Source of the DNA: a virus
IMG/VR virus record: IMGVR_UViG_3300044712_000499
Span: 1 to 64,000 of that record
Reading direction: 5' to 3' (one strand)
Length of the DNA stretch: 64,000 nucleotides
Shown here: piece after piece, positions 31,977 through 40,340 of the stretch
Position numbering within the stretch: position 1 is the stretch's first letter
Layout of the letters: every line of letters starts with the position of its first letter
Translations under genes and position numbers: made by a program
Notes under the pieces: generated by a model
Told to the model about the DNA's origin: nothing
The model's input: only the letters and a program-made list of their open reading frames with translations
Database searches by the model: none

Positions 31977-32635
31977 TACGAGAATCAAAAGGTAATATGT
32001 ATTCTTGGGTTACGCACACATGGAATACTGTTAAGGGAGAATGCCCACATGGTTGTACTTATTGCTATATGAAGCGATGGGGTACACAGACTCCTGTCAG
32101 ATTTGATTATGATGAACTAAAGACAGACCTAGGATCGGGCAATATTATCTTTGTCGGCTCTAGTTGCGATTTATTTGCAGAAGCTATCCCTAGTGAATGG
32201 ATTCACAACACACTACAACACTGTAATATTTACGATTCAAATGAGTATTTATTTCAAAGTAAGAACCCCAAAGGATTTGCTTATATAAGGCAACACCAGA
32301 TACCAAAATACAGACTTTGCACTACAATAGAAACAAATAGGGTTTATCCTAAAGAGATGCAACTATCGCCATCCCCTATGGAAAGAGCACTTGCATTATC
32401 TAAGTATGTTTTGGATTATCGGTATGTGACCATTGAGCCTATTATGGACTTCGATATTGATGAGTTGGTAACGCTGATTGAAATGATTGCGCCCGATCAA
32501 GTAAATATAGGAGCAGACAGTGGCAACAACGACTTACCCGAACCGTCTAAAGATAAAGTTATATCTCTTATAGAAGAACTATCTAGGTTTACTACCATAG
32601 ATAGAAAGACTAACTTAGCAAGGCTTTTAAAATGA
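31973..32635 (+). CDS. Radical-SAM-type protein, phage Gp37/Gp68 (DUF5131) family
   Basis: The 220-residue protein begins MIRESKGNMYSWVTHTWN; this start overlaps the upstream stop and replaces one 18 codons earlier. CPHGCTYCYMKRW is a Cx3Cx2C cluster for an Fe-S centre. FVGSSCDLFAEAIPSEWI and YLFQSKNPKGF are features I associate with the Gp37/Gp68 family found in phages. Radical-SAM enzymes start radical reactions on varied substrates. The substrate of this family is not established. It opens the glycan-modification operon. Confidence 0.75.
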   Translation: MIRESKGNMYSWVTHTWNTVKGECPHGCTYCYMKRWGTQTPVRFDYDELKTDLGSGNIIFVGSSCDLFAEAIPSEWIHNTLQHCNIYDSNEYLFQSKNPKGFAYIRQHQIPKYRLCTTIETNRVYPKEMQLSPSPMERALALSKYVLDYRYVTIEPIMDFDIDELVTLIEMIAPDQVNIGADSGNNDLPEPSKDKVISLIEELSRFTTIDRKTNLARLLK

Positions 32636-33216
32636 TAACCTACCTTATCAATAGAGAAGATCGCCCCCAAAGGCTTGCTCATGCTAGAGAACAACTACAA
32701 GCACAGAACTTAAATGCTCATGTGTTTAAGGCTATAGTGGGTTCTCCTGGTTGGAAGGGCTGTCGAGATTCCCACGTAAGTCTCATGGAGAGATGCCGTA
32801 ACGAAGAGACGTTCCAAATCCTTGAAGACGATGTACTTTTCTTAGGCGACTACCATTCTGCTGTTGAAAATGCAATGTGGGAACTGCCTAATGAATGGGA
32901 TGCTTTGTTTCTTGGGGCATCACCGCAAGAGCCTTTTGAACGCTACTCTGAACATCTATTTAAGATGGGAAAAGCCTTTACAACACATGCGATCATCTGG
33001 CATACACGTTATAAGGGCGCAGTAGAGTTCATCCTATCCAATAAGAAGGACATACATAAAATTGATGTTTTCTTTAACGATTTTATTTACTCTAACTTTA
33101 ATTGCTACTGTATCTATCCATTATTGTGTATTCAATCTGGCTCTTTTTCTTCAGACACATGTAAGGTAAGCGATGTGTCAACTATATCAAAAAATTATAA
33201 TTTATTTTGTATATGA
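32632..33216 (+). CDS. Glycosyltransferase family 25-like
   Basis: The 194-residue protein begins YLINREDRPQRLAHAREQL, as in LPS-type GT25 galactosyltransferases, and then has FQILEDDVLFLGDYH, in which EDD is the metal-binding motif. A FTTHAIIWHTRYKGAVEFI segment matches the acceptor half. Its start overlaps the radical-SAM stop (ATGATAA). The C-terminus ends at the insertion of the GIY-YIG gene; its last residues NLFCI may differ from the original end. Confidence 0.75.
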   Translation: MITYLINREDRPQRLAHAREQLQAQNLNAHVFKAIVGSPGWKGCRDSHVSLMERCRNEETFQILEDDVLFLGDYHSAVENAMWELPNEWDALFLGASPQEPFERYSEHLFKMGKAFTTHAIIWHTRYKGAVEFILSNKKDIHKIDVFFNDFIYSNFNCYCIYPLLCIQSGSFSSDTCKVSDVSTISKNYNLFCI

Positions 33217-34304
33217 TAGGGGATAGAAATTACGGAGAAAGTGGCGTATATATAATACAATCAAAGACAAAACCAAACAGGGTATACGTTGGTAGTGCGG
33301 TAGCTGTTGAAAGAAGAAGGTGGGAGCATACAACTGCATTAAGGAAGGGCAAGCATCACTCTCATAAATTACAAAATCATTTTAATAAATACGGAGAGAA
33401 TGATTTAATTTTTGATGTTATAGAGAGCGGTGATTATATAGACAAAAATCACTTACTTTCAAGGGAGCAAGGTTGGTTTTATCATTTTGATGACAAAAAA
33501 ACAGGCAAGCCATATTTCAATGAGTGCGCATTAGCAGGCAGTGTTTTGGGTATTAAACAATCTGAGGAGACAAAGAAGAAGAAGTCTCTTGCCATAAAAG
33601 GTCGTAAAAGAAGGGCAAAAACGCAGATGGAAAAAGATCATCAATCAGATATGTTAAAAGGGAAACCTCTTTCTGATGTGCATAAAGCAAAACTAAAAGG
33701 ACATAAGCATAGCGAAGAAACAAAGGCTGTACTTAGAGAGAAACTTAAGGGAAATAAAAATGGAGTTGGTAATAAATCTAGCAAGGGAAAACCATCCCTA
33801 AAAAAGGGTAAAAAACTTCCTTCTCATAGTCCGCAAACAATTTTAAATCAATCTATTGGAATGAAGAAATGGTGGGATAACCATCCAATGGAGAAAAATA
33901 AAAGGAGCGATATGTTTTCAGGGGAAAAAAATCCGTTTTATGGGAAAAAGCACAAACCAGAGTCTATCATGAAAGGTGTAAGTAAAAATAAGGGTAGGAA
34001 GGCATCCTCTGAAACCAAGGAAAAACAAAGTATTTCTTTAAAAAAAGCGTGGGCAGAAGGGAGGAATAGAGGTTCTTTTGGTATTCATACGCCAATGCCA
34101 CTAACAACTAGAAATGCACTTAAGACAGCGAATGAAATACCTATCTTACAATTTAACGATAAGAATATATTTATAAAGGAATGGGGGTCAATTAAGAATG
34201 CGTGTATGTGTCTTGGAATATCTTATGCTACAATAATTAAAAGTATTAAACTCGGTATTATTGTTAAGAATAATTTTGCATTTCAATATAAACCCGATGC
34301 GTAA
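33213..34304 (+). CDS. GIY-YIG homing endonuclease with NUMOD3 repeats
   Basis: The 363-residue protein begins MIGDRNYGESGVYIIQSKTK. GVYII and VYVGSAV are the GIY and YIG halves, RWEHTTALRKGKHHS adds the conserved Arg and His, and SREQGWF supplies the Glu. Residues 110-270 contain repeated (H/K)SEETK, PLSDVHKAKLKG and similar units of NUMOD3 DNA-binding type. It has more lysine and is more AT-rich than its neighbours, typical of a mobile gene. TTGTATATGA occurs at both of its borders (33207 and 34326). Confidence 0.85.
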   Translation: MIGDRNYGESGVYIIQSKTKPNRVYVGSAVAVERRRWEHTTALRKGKHHSHKLQNHFNKYGENDLIFDVIESGDYIDKNHLLSREQGWFYHFDDKKTGKPYFNECALAGSVLGIKQSEETKKKKSLAIKGRKRRAKTQMEKDHQSDMLKGKPLSDVHKAKLKGHKHSEETKAVLREKLKGNKNGVGNKSSKGKPSLKKGKKLPSHSPQTILNQSIGMKKWWDNHPMEKNKRSDMFSGEKNPFYGKKHKPESIMKGVSKNKGRKASSETKEKQSISLKKAWAEGRNRGSFGIHTPMPLTTRNALKTANEIPILQFNDKNIFIKEWGSIKNACMCLGISYATIIKSIKLGIIVKNNFAFQYKPDA

Positions 34305-34331
34305 TAATATTAATTTTAATAAATATTGTAT

Positions 34332-35546
34332 ATGAAGATAAATAAATGCCCTATAACAGATGCCGATAATGGGGTTAAGTATCTTGACCTTGGGGATATT
34401 CCTTTAGTAAACAATCTTTGTAGTACAAGAGAAAGTTCTTTAGCGTGCAAGAGATATCCTTTATCGGTTCAGCTATTCCAAGGATCGGGATTATCATGCC
34501 TCACAGAGCTTATCCCTAAAGAAGAACTATTTAGCCACTACCTATATAAATCAGGAGTTAGTAAACCATATATTAGCCACTGTTCTCAGATGTATGATTA
34601 CCTAGATAAGTATGTTAATCTTGAATATGGAGGTATAGTAGTTGACATAGGCGGGAATGACGGTAGTTTGCTCAATGAGTTTAAGAAAAAGAATGGTACA
34701 CTAACCCTTATTAATGTTGACCCGTGCATAGAGTTTGCTGATGAGAACATGAGAGAGGGTATTTCATATCATAACGCTTTCTTTGGAGAGGAGGTTGTAC
34801 TTCCAGCCAAAGCCACTCTTATCATATCTACCAATGTCTTTCAGCATAATTGGGATATAAGATCATTTGTTAAGGGGGTACATGAAAATCTTGATACTAA
34901 TGGCATTTGGTGTTTAGAGTTCCCATATTGGCTTACTACTATCTTAACCGACAACTACGATCAAGTATATCACGAGCATGTGTATTACTACATTTTAAGT
35001 AGTCTGCTTACGTTATTTAAGCAAGAAGGGCTTAAGGTGATTAATGTATCTTACCACCCGATTCACGCAGGAACGCTAAGGGTCATAAGTGCTAAGGAAG
35101 AAAGCAGTCTTGTTGCGGACAGTAGCATTGATTCGTTTCTTAATCTTGAGCAACTTATGACAGAGAGCTTTTATATTAAGTGGGGTAACTCTATTCAAAC
35201 TAAGATTAGCGAGTGTGAGGATTTTATCAAAGGATTTGTGCATGTTTACAATGCTAGAATATTCGGTTTTGGTGCTGCCGCCAAGGGCTGTATATTTCTA
35301 AATACCTGCCATCTTACTGACACAGACATGCCGTTTGTCATTGATGACACGCCAGAGAAACAAGGCATGTTTATTCCTGGCACGGGTATTGAGATAGTAA
35401 GTAGGGATATCTTGAAGAAATGGCATCCAAATTACATTTTGATACTTGCCCATAACTTCAAGGATTATATTATCAAGTCGTTAAGAAACGATGGCTATAT
35501 AGGCGGATTTATTATAATGTTTCCAGAAATAGAAGTAATAGACTAA
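34332..35546 (+). CDS. Sugar C-methyltransferase-like SAM enzyme
   Basis: The 404-residue protein begins MKINKCPITDADNGVKYLDL. It has the three-part layout of NDP-hexose C-methyltransferases: an N-terminal Cys-containing domain, a Rossmann core (VVDIGGNDGSLLNEFKK for SAM binding, TLINVDPC, LIISTNVFQH) and a C-terminal domain with a second Rossmann-like motif (FGFGAAAKGCIFL). Family members alkylate deoxysugars used in antibiotics and surface polysaccharides. A phage copy suggests that it makes or alters an unusual sugar. The N-terminal zinc site looks reduced. Confidence 0.75.
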   Translation: MKINKCPITDADNGVKYLDLGDIPLVNNLCSTRESSLACKRYPLSVQLFQGSGLSCLTELIPKEELFSHYLYKSGVSKPYISHCSQMYDYLDKYVNLEYGGIVVDIGGNDGSLLNEFKKKNGTLTLINVDPCIEFADENMREGISYHNAFFGEEVVLPAKATLIISTNVFQHNWDIRSFVKGVHENLDTNGIWCLEFPYWLTTILTDNYDQVYHEHVYYYILSSLLTLFKQEGLKVINVSYHPIHAGTLRVISAKEESSLVADSSIDSFLNLEQLMTESFYIKWGNSIQTKISECEDFIKGFVHVYNARIFGFGAAAKGCIFLNTCHLTDTDMPFVIDDTPEKQGMFIPGTGIEIVSRDILKKWHPNYILILAHNFKDYIIKSLRNDGYIGGFIIMFPEIEVID

Positions 35547-35547
35547 T

Positions 35548-36090
35548 ATGCAAGAATTATCTCTTTTAGACTTAAACACAAGAGGCGTTGCAGGACTCTC
35601 TTTCTCAGATAAGGGAACACTTCATAGCTATCTGCCTTATTATGATGTATTGTTTAGCCCTTTCCGATATAGGTCTATAAACATCTTTGAAGTGGGCTAT
35701 CAGCACGGAGGTAGTTGTATGTTATTTAGCCTTTACTTTTCCGATGCTAAGATACTCGCTATTGATACCGATGGGTGTGTGCCTTTACCAGAGTCGGGGC
35801 GAATACTTGTTGATGTTCTTGATATCGCAGGTCTTACTCCGGCTTACTTTGATAATTTCATTCCCGACATAGCCATAGATGATGGTTCTCATACAATAGA
35901 AGATCAGATAAGGTTTATTCGTCTTGTTTATCCCGTTTTAAGAGAAGGTGGTATGCTTATCGTTGAGGATATTCAGAATATTGATAAACAAAAGGAAATA
36001 TTTGATCTTCTTAATATTCCATATACCATCTATGACTTAAGACACATCAAGGGAAGATATGACGATGTTTTTTTAGTTTTTAATAAATAA
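35548..36090 (+). CDS. Class I SAM methyltransferase-like
   Basis: The 180-residue protein has FEVGYQHGGSCMLFSLYF for the SAM loop, ILAIDTDG for the acidic ribose contact, PDIAIDDGSHTIEDQIRF and LREGGMLIVEDIQNID. This pattern occurs in small O-methyltransferases of polysaccharide and natural-product clusters. It lies one base after the C-methyltransferase stop, which suggests that it methylates the same glycan. Confidence 0.75.
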   Translation: MQELSLLDLNTRGVAGLSFSDKGTLHSYLPYYDVLFSPFRYRSINIFEVGYQHGGSCMLFSLYFSDAKILAIDTDGCVPLPESGRILVDVLDIAGLTPAYFDNFIPDIAIDDGSHTIEDQIRFIRLVYPVLREGGMLIVEDIQNIDKQKEIFDLLNIPYTIYDLRHIKGRYDDVFLVFNK

Positions 36091-36093
36091 TCC

Positions 36094-36855
36094 ATGAATA
36101 AGATAGTTATTGCCTATCACGCCTACTTATATGGCAATCGCTATATGGAGATGGTAGTTGATCAGCTAAGAAAAATTAGTAGTGCTATTTGGCATGAAGA
36201 TACTCAGTCATTGGAGGTAAACTTATTTCCACTGTGTCACAAAATGTACATTGGTATTGTTGATACTCCCACAAAGAAGCCTAGTCATGGAGTCGAATGG
36301 CTAACTAATTGGTTTAATACTAAGTCAAGTAAACTTGATTGCGATGTTATATGCCCTAAACTTGAAGTGGTTGTTTATCCAAAGAATGAAGAGTTAAGGG
36401 GAACATTAAGATGGATACGTGACTATGCAAAAGAGAATCCAGATGATTATATTCTATTTTTTCACACCAAGGGGATAACTCATCTGACTGAAGCTACCGA
36501 GGACTGGCGTAAGTATATGGAGTATTTTGTTCTTAAAAGATGGAAGGATTGTGTGCAGAAGTTAGATGAGGGGTACGACTGTTGCGGTGTTTTATGGAAT
36601 ACGGACACACCAATAGGAATCTGGCCTCATTTCTCCGGTGCATTCTTTTGGGCAAAGGCTAGTTATATAAATACACTTGATCATAGTTATTTGGAATCAA
36701 AGTGGCGATACATGATGGAGTTTTGGATAGGGAGTAATCCTAATGCCAAGGTTTATGAGTTTCATAATTCTGGATTTAACTCAAAAGAAAGACTACTAGC
36801 AAGACAAGGACATTATAATATTCCATATCCCCCTAAAGAATATGAGATAAAATGA
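36094..36855 (+). CDS. Glycan-modification protein, rhamnan-synthesis-like
   Basis: The 253-residue protein has KIVIAYHAYLYGNRYMEMVV at the start, YILFFHTKGITHLTEATEDW in the middle and HFSGAFFWAKASYI near residue 190. The FFHTKGI pattern occurs in glycosyltransferase-related proteins near surface-polysaccharide genes. Its stop overlaps the next glycosyltransferase start. The exact reaction is uncertain. Confidence 0.55.
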   Translation: MNKIVIAYHAYLYGNRYMEMVVDQLRKISSAIWHEDTQSLEVNLFPLCHKMYIGIVDTPTKKPSHGVEWLTNWFNTKSSKLDCDVICPKLEVVVYPKNEELRGTLRWIRDYAKENPDDYILFFHTKGITHLTEATEDWRKYMEYFVLKRWKDCVQKLDEGYDCCGVLWNTDTPIGIWPHFSGAFFWAKASYINTLDHSYLESKWRYMMEFWIGSNPNAKVYEFHNSGFNSKERLLARQGHYNIPYPPKEYEIK

Positions 36856-37439
36856 GTACGCTTCACGTAATATGTACAGCATTCAATCGTCCTATTCAAC
36901 TTAGGATGATGATAGACTCTTTCCTCTTACAAACAGACGGAAGGTGGAAATTGACTGTTATACATGACGGGCAAGCATCACAAGAGATTCATGATATTAT
37001 TGGATGGTATAACGATAACCGGATAACATTCTTTGAGACGGATATTGTTGGCGGTAGTTATGGTCATCCTAATAGAAAGTATATGTTAAATCAGATACAG
37101 GGAGACAAGGATGACTTTGTATTAATAACGAATGAAGATAATTATTACGTTCCCGCTTTTGTAGAATACTTTCTTGGGGCATGTACGCCTCGTGTGGGCA
37201 TGGTTTATTGTAACACTATTCATTCTTATCTTAAATACAATATTCTAGTAACTAAGGTTAAGGAGAATTATATAGACATGGGGTCTTTTATTGTAAGATT
37301 AGCAGTAGCAAAGGCAACTGGTTTTAATCATGCACACCTCTCGGCAGATGGTAAATATGCAGAAGAGTGTTTTCAAACGTGCCGTAAGCGAGGGTTGATG
37401 CCCGTGTGTATTAATAAACCTCTTTTTGTTCATAATTGA
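36852..37439 (+). CDS. Glycosyltransferase family 2-like
   Basis: The 195-residue protein starts LHVICTAFNRPIQLRMMIDS, the usual GT2 N-terminus, and has WKLTVIHDGQ and FVLITNEDNYY, with EDN in the metal-binding place. It is short, containing mainly the nucleotide-sugar half. It overlaps the upstream gene by 4 bases. Confidence 0.75.
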   Translation: MSTLHVICTAFNRPIQLRMMIDSFLLQTDGRWKLTVIHDGQASQEIHDIIGWYNDNRITFFETDIVGGSYGHPNRKYMLNQIQGDKDDFVLITNEDNYYVPAFVEYFLGACTPRVGMVYCNTIHSYLKYNILVTKVKENYIDMGSFIVRLAVAKATGFNHAHLSADGKYAEECFQTCRKRGLMPVCINKPLFVHN

Positions 37440-37444
37440 AAGAC

Positions 37445-38131
37445 ATGAAAAATTTACTAATAACAACAATAGGAAAGTATAATCATTTCTCTGCGTGGAT
37501 TGATGGAGAAAGAGATTATGACATAGCCGTAGTTATTTATGATGACTCAGTTCAGCCAAAGGTAAGTGACAACACTTGCTTGGTCGTTGAACGCTTTAAG
37601 ACTTTCAAGTACGAGGGTATTAAAAGATTATTTGACTTGCACCCCACGTTATCTGACTACGACTACTTTTGGATGCCGGATGAGGATATATGGGCTAAAC
37701 CTGAAGATATAAACAGAATCTTTACTCTGACAAAGGAAAGAGAACTTTGGTTGTCGCAACCAAGCATACTAGATACCCACGACAGCTTTCCTTCATGGAA
37801 GTGTTTTGCCCATAGACCCGACGTAGAACTTGTTCATACTAACTTTATAGAGGTTATGTGTCCGTGTGTTTCACGCAAGGCAATGAAGAAGATTTACCCC
37901 CTGCTTAATAAGTCTAAGTCGGGATGGGGGCTAGACCTCATTTGGAGTTGGCTTGGAGTTGACGAGAAGATGGGCATACTGAACTCTGTACCCGTTAAGC
38001 ACACACGTCCCGTTGGTGGAGGAACGCTTTACTCTGAGTTAGCCGCCAAGGGTATCTATCCATCAAGAGAAAGAAAGAAGTTAATGAAAGAGTTCGGCAT
38101 TCCAAGTATTGACATAAAAACATGGATATAG
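37445..38131 (+). CDS. Glycosyltransferase-like protein (DUF707-like)
   Basis: The 228-residue protein begins MKNLLITTIGKYNHFSAW. It has YDYFWMPDEDIWAKPED for a DxD-type site, a later CPCVSRKAMKKIY, and GWGLDLIWSWLG, features I associate with DUF707 proteins. The alternative TTG start at 37436 would overlap the upstream stop. It is placed in the glycan operon and ends 9 bases into the next gene. Confidence 0.6.
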   Translation: MKNLLITTIGKYNHFSAWIDGERDYDIAVVIYDDSVQPKVSDNTCLVVERFKTFKYEGIKRLFDLHPTLSDYDYFWMPDEDIWAKPEDINRIFTLTKERELWLSQPSILDTHDSFPSWKCFAHRPDVELVHTNFIEVMCPCVSRKAMKKIYPLLNKSKSGWGLDLIWSWLGVDEKMGILNSVPVKHTRPVGGGTLYSELAAKGIYPSRERKKLMKEFGIPSIDIKTWI

Positions 38132-38808
38132 TCTTTCTTATAACCACTTACAATAGAAGGGAATCCTGCCAAAGACTTGTTGACTCTCTACAAGGACTAG
38201 GAGATATAGTCGTTCTAGGAGATCATGTGGACTACACCATTAGTGGGTGTAGCTTTACAAACCTACCGGAGCACTATGGAAGATCAGGTTATTGGTTTAC
38301 TGTTAAGCGTCTCTTTGCCATGAGGGGTAAGCATAAATACTTCATGATGCTTCCTGATGATTTCATGATGTGTGAAACGCAAGTTATGGAAGCTATAAAG
38401 TTATGGGAGGGTATTAACGATCCGCAAAAGATATGCCTAAACCTATACATGGACAGATTAGGTCTTAAGTGTTGGACTAATTTTTATCCTACATCATTGG
38501 GTAATGTTTGGCAGACAGGATGGGTAGATATGTGTTTCCTTTGCGAGGAATCCTTCTTTTGTAATTTCAAACTTAGGCAGAAGATATCCCATACTAGTAG
38601 TGGAGTGGGCGCACAGATAAGCAGACAGTTGTTTCACAGGAAGTTTCATTTATACCAGGTTAAGGAGAGTCTTGTAACGCCCCAAAGTGAACATTCTATA
38701 TCCCAAATGCACAATGAACAAAACAGTAACGGTGGGAATCGCCAGTCTCAAAGAGAGAGAAAAGTCTATGATACTCGTCGTAGAGGCAGTAAAAGATCAA
38801 TGCGATAA
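38122..38808 (+). CDS. Glycosyltransferase-like protein
   Basis: The 228-residue protein starts DIVFLITTYNRRESCQRLVD and has YFMMLPDDFMM as a DxD-type site. The first 195 residues look genuine. The last 30 (GGNRQSQRERKVYDTRRRGS and after) are low-complexity and overlap the next gene by 95 bases, so they may come from a small frameshift or from lost coding constraint. The pair could once have been one fused enzyme. Confidence 0.65.
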   Translation: MDIVFLITTYNRRESCQRLVDSLQGLGDIVVLGDHVDYTISGCSFTNLPEHYGRSGYWFTVKRLFAMRGKHKYFMMLPDDFMMCETQVMEAIKLWEGINDPQKICLNLYMDRLGLKCWTNFYPTSLGNVWQTGWVDMCFLCEESFFCNFKLRQKISHTSSGVGAQISRQLFHRKFHLYQVKESLVTPQSEHSISQMHNEQNSNGGNRQSQRERKVYDTRRRGSKRSMR

Positions 38809-39382
38809 GGTAGTAGTAGGACTTAATAACTATACGAGGGTTCCCGAAGCACTATCTTGCTATTCCAATGTGGAATGTCATCTGCTCGATAATTCTTTGG
38901 GAGATGCGGCAAAGATGCTCACAGTTGGTTCATGTGACGGTTACTATGCCACCTTGGACGACGATCTATTGCCCCCAAAGACCTTCATTCAAGATTTGAT
39001 TAGAGGCATAGACCGGTATAATGGATTCATATCTTTTCATGGTAAGGTGTACAATAGGGGGTTCAGTGGGTTTAAAAAACCGTCTATCGTCTATCGTTGT
39101 CTTGGTTCTGTGGCTGATGACGTCCGTGTCAACTTCATAGGTACGGGATGTTCGGGTTTTCACACAGACCGCCTAAAGCTATCAATAGATATGTTCCCTA
39201 TAAAAAATATGGCTGACGTACACGTTTCTAAGGCATGTCATGACCAAGGGGTACAAATGGTCGTCCTTAAGCATGATCGTGGCTATTTCGCCTATCAGCA
39301 ACCTTCAGGAGGGACAATTTGGGAGTCGTTTAGAGGAGCAACCCCCGTACAGGATAAAATAATGAGAACTTTTCTTAAATAA
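38714..39382 (+). CDS. Glycosyltransferase family 2-like
   Basis: The 222-residue protein begins MNKTVTVGIASLKEREKSM. CDKVVVGLNNYT and YYATLDDDLLPPKTFI follow the GT-A pattern, with DDD as the metal site, and a later VNFIGTGCSGF and YFAYQQPSGG complete a small transferase. An upstream in-frame codon at 38687 is possible but lengthens the overlap. This is the last gene of the glycan operon. Confidence 0.7.
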   Translation: MNKTVTVGIASLKEREKSMILVVEAVKDQCDKVVVGLNNYTRVPEALSCYSNVECHLLDNSLGDAAKMLTVGSCDGYYATLDDDLLPPKTFIQDLIRGIDRYNGFISFHGKVYNRGFSGFKKPSIVYRCLGSVADDVRVNFIGTGCSGFHTDRLKLSIDMFPIKNMADVHVSKACHDQGVQMVVLKHDRGYFAYQQPSGGTIWESFRGATPVQDKIMRTFLK

Positions 39383-39385
39383 GAT

Positions 39386-39416
39386 TTGCTTTTTACATTA
39401 AGATAGTTTATCTTTG
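39386..39416 (+). promoter_or_regulatory. Promoter for the small-gene operon at 39.4 kb
   Basis: TTG at 39386 is followed after 20 bases by TATCTTTG at 39409-39416, and then by an AAAATAAGAGAGAA leader before the ATG at 39435. Confidence 0.75.
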
Positions 39417-39434
39417 GTGAAAAATAAGAGAGAA

Positions 39435-39614
39435 ATGAAAACATTTAATGTAGGATTGACAATAATCTCCATATTGGCGTTAGCGGCATTAATCATCAGT
39501 ACGGCAATATTCGGAGAAAGAGGGAATGATGATGCTATGTGGGGGTATGGATTAGCATCTATTTATTGTTTTTTGTATATAATTCAGTTATTAAAACCCA
39601 CTAAAGAGAAATGA
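39435..39614 (+). CDS. Small membrane protein
   Basis: The 59-residue protein begins MKTFNVGLTIISILALAALI. It has two hydrophobic segments separated by a polar GERGNDDAMW loop and a basic tail. An earlier start would lie within the promoter. Function is unknown. Confidence 0.55.
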   Translation: MKTFNVGLTIISILALAALIISTAIFGERGNDDAMWGYGLASIYCFLYIIQLLKPTKEK

Positions 39615-39868
39615 AACCACAATACATCAAGAACAAAACCGCCCAAAGGCTAAGAGATGGCTTTCATACTGATCTCATGGCTTTCTTTGAAGAAAGCATA
39701 GACCTATATACAGAGAAGAACTTTATGCGGGGTCATGATTCGTTCTTTGAGGATGCTAGTGTTCATGCCTACAATATTGCAGAGAAACTTGGGTATTTAG
39801 ATGAAAACGACACTAGACTTGCAGCAGTAATTATAGAAGACTATTTTAACTCAATAAAACCACAATAG
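39611..39868 (+). CDS. Small protein of unknown function
   Basis: The 85-residue protein is helical and charged (NKTAQRLRDGFHTDLMAFFE). The start overlaps the membrane-protein stop by 4 bases. No family is recognised. Confidence 0.5.
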   Translation: MKPQYIKNKTAQRLRDGFHTDLMAFFEESIDLYTEKNFMRGHDSFFEDASVHAYNIAEKLGYLDENDTRLAAVIIEDYFNSIKPQ

Positions 39869-39870
39869 CT

Positions 39871-40077
39871 ATGGAGGATACATTTACAAGCACAGTTGAT
39901 GGTGCTGCCGGATTTGAAAGGATGAGGGTCATTGAAGAAGAACGTAAAAACAGACCTTCAAGGCTTGATGTTATGGATTTCAGAGATGAAGAAGAGGTTG
40001 AATACGATGACTATGATAGATGTAACTGCTCTGATCCTGGTTGTCCATGTGGCGGTATTAAAAGAGGAGGTGTTTAA
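39871..40077 (+). CDS. Small acidic protein with C-terminal Cys cluster
   Basis: The 68-residue protein has an acidic centre (FRDEEEVEYDDYDR) and then CNCSDPGCPCGG, a compact four-Cys group likely to bind metal. The stop overlaps the next start by one base. Confidence 0.5.
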   Translation: MEDTFTSTVDGAAGFERMRVIEEERKNRPSRLDVMDFRDEEEVEYDDYDRCNCSDPGCPCGGIKRGGV

Positions 40078-40337
40078 TGCGCAATAGAGTGTATTTTAAT
40101 GACACTGATTTTAATGAGTGTGTTATAGAGCAGAGCGAGATGCTTTTGATGCAAGCAAAGCCTATACTCGAGAGCCTTACCAGTTGTAGGTTAAGAAGAC
40201 AATCATTACCTCGTTTTATTAATACAGAAGAAGAGGCAAAGGAACAGCATGAGTTAAACGCACTAGAGATATATCTAATCTCTCAGCTTCACGCTCTACT
40301 AGGATATGATGATGTAAACAAAAAATTTATATTTTAA
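40077..40337 (+). CDS. Small protein of unknown function
   Basis: The 86-residue protein is helical (EEAKEQHELNALEIYLISQL) and has a Cys-containing start. It sits directly before the SSB-like gene. Confidence 0.5.
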   Translation: MRNRVYFNDTDFNECVIEQSEMLLMQAKPILESLTSCRLRRQSLPRFINTEEEAKEQHELNALEIYLISQLHALLGYDDVNKKFIF

Positions 40338-40340
40338 ATA

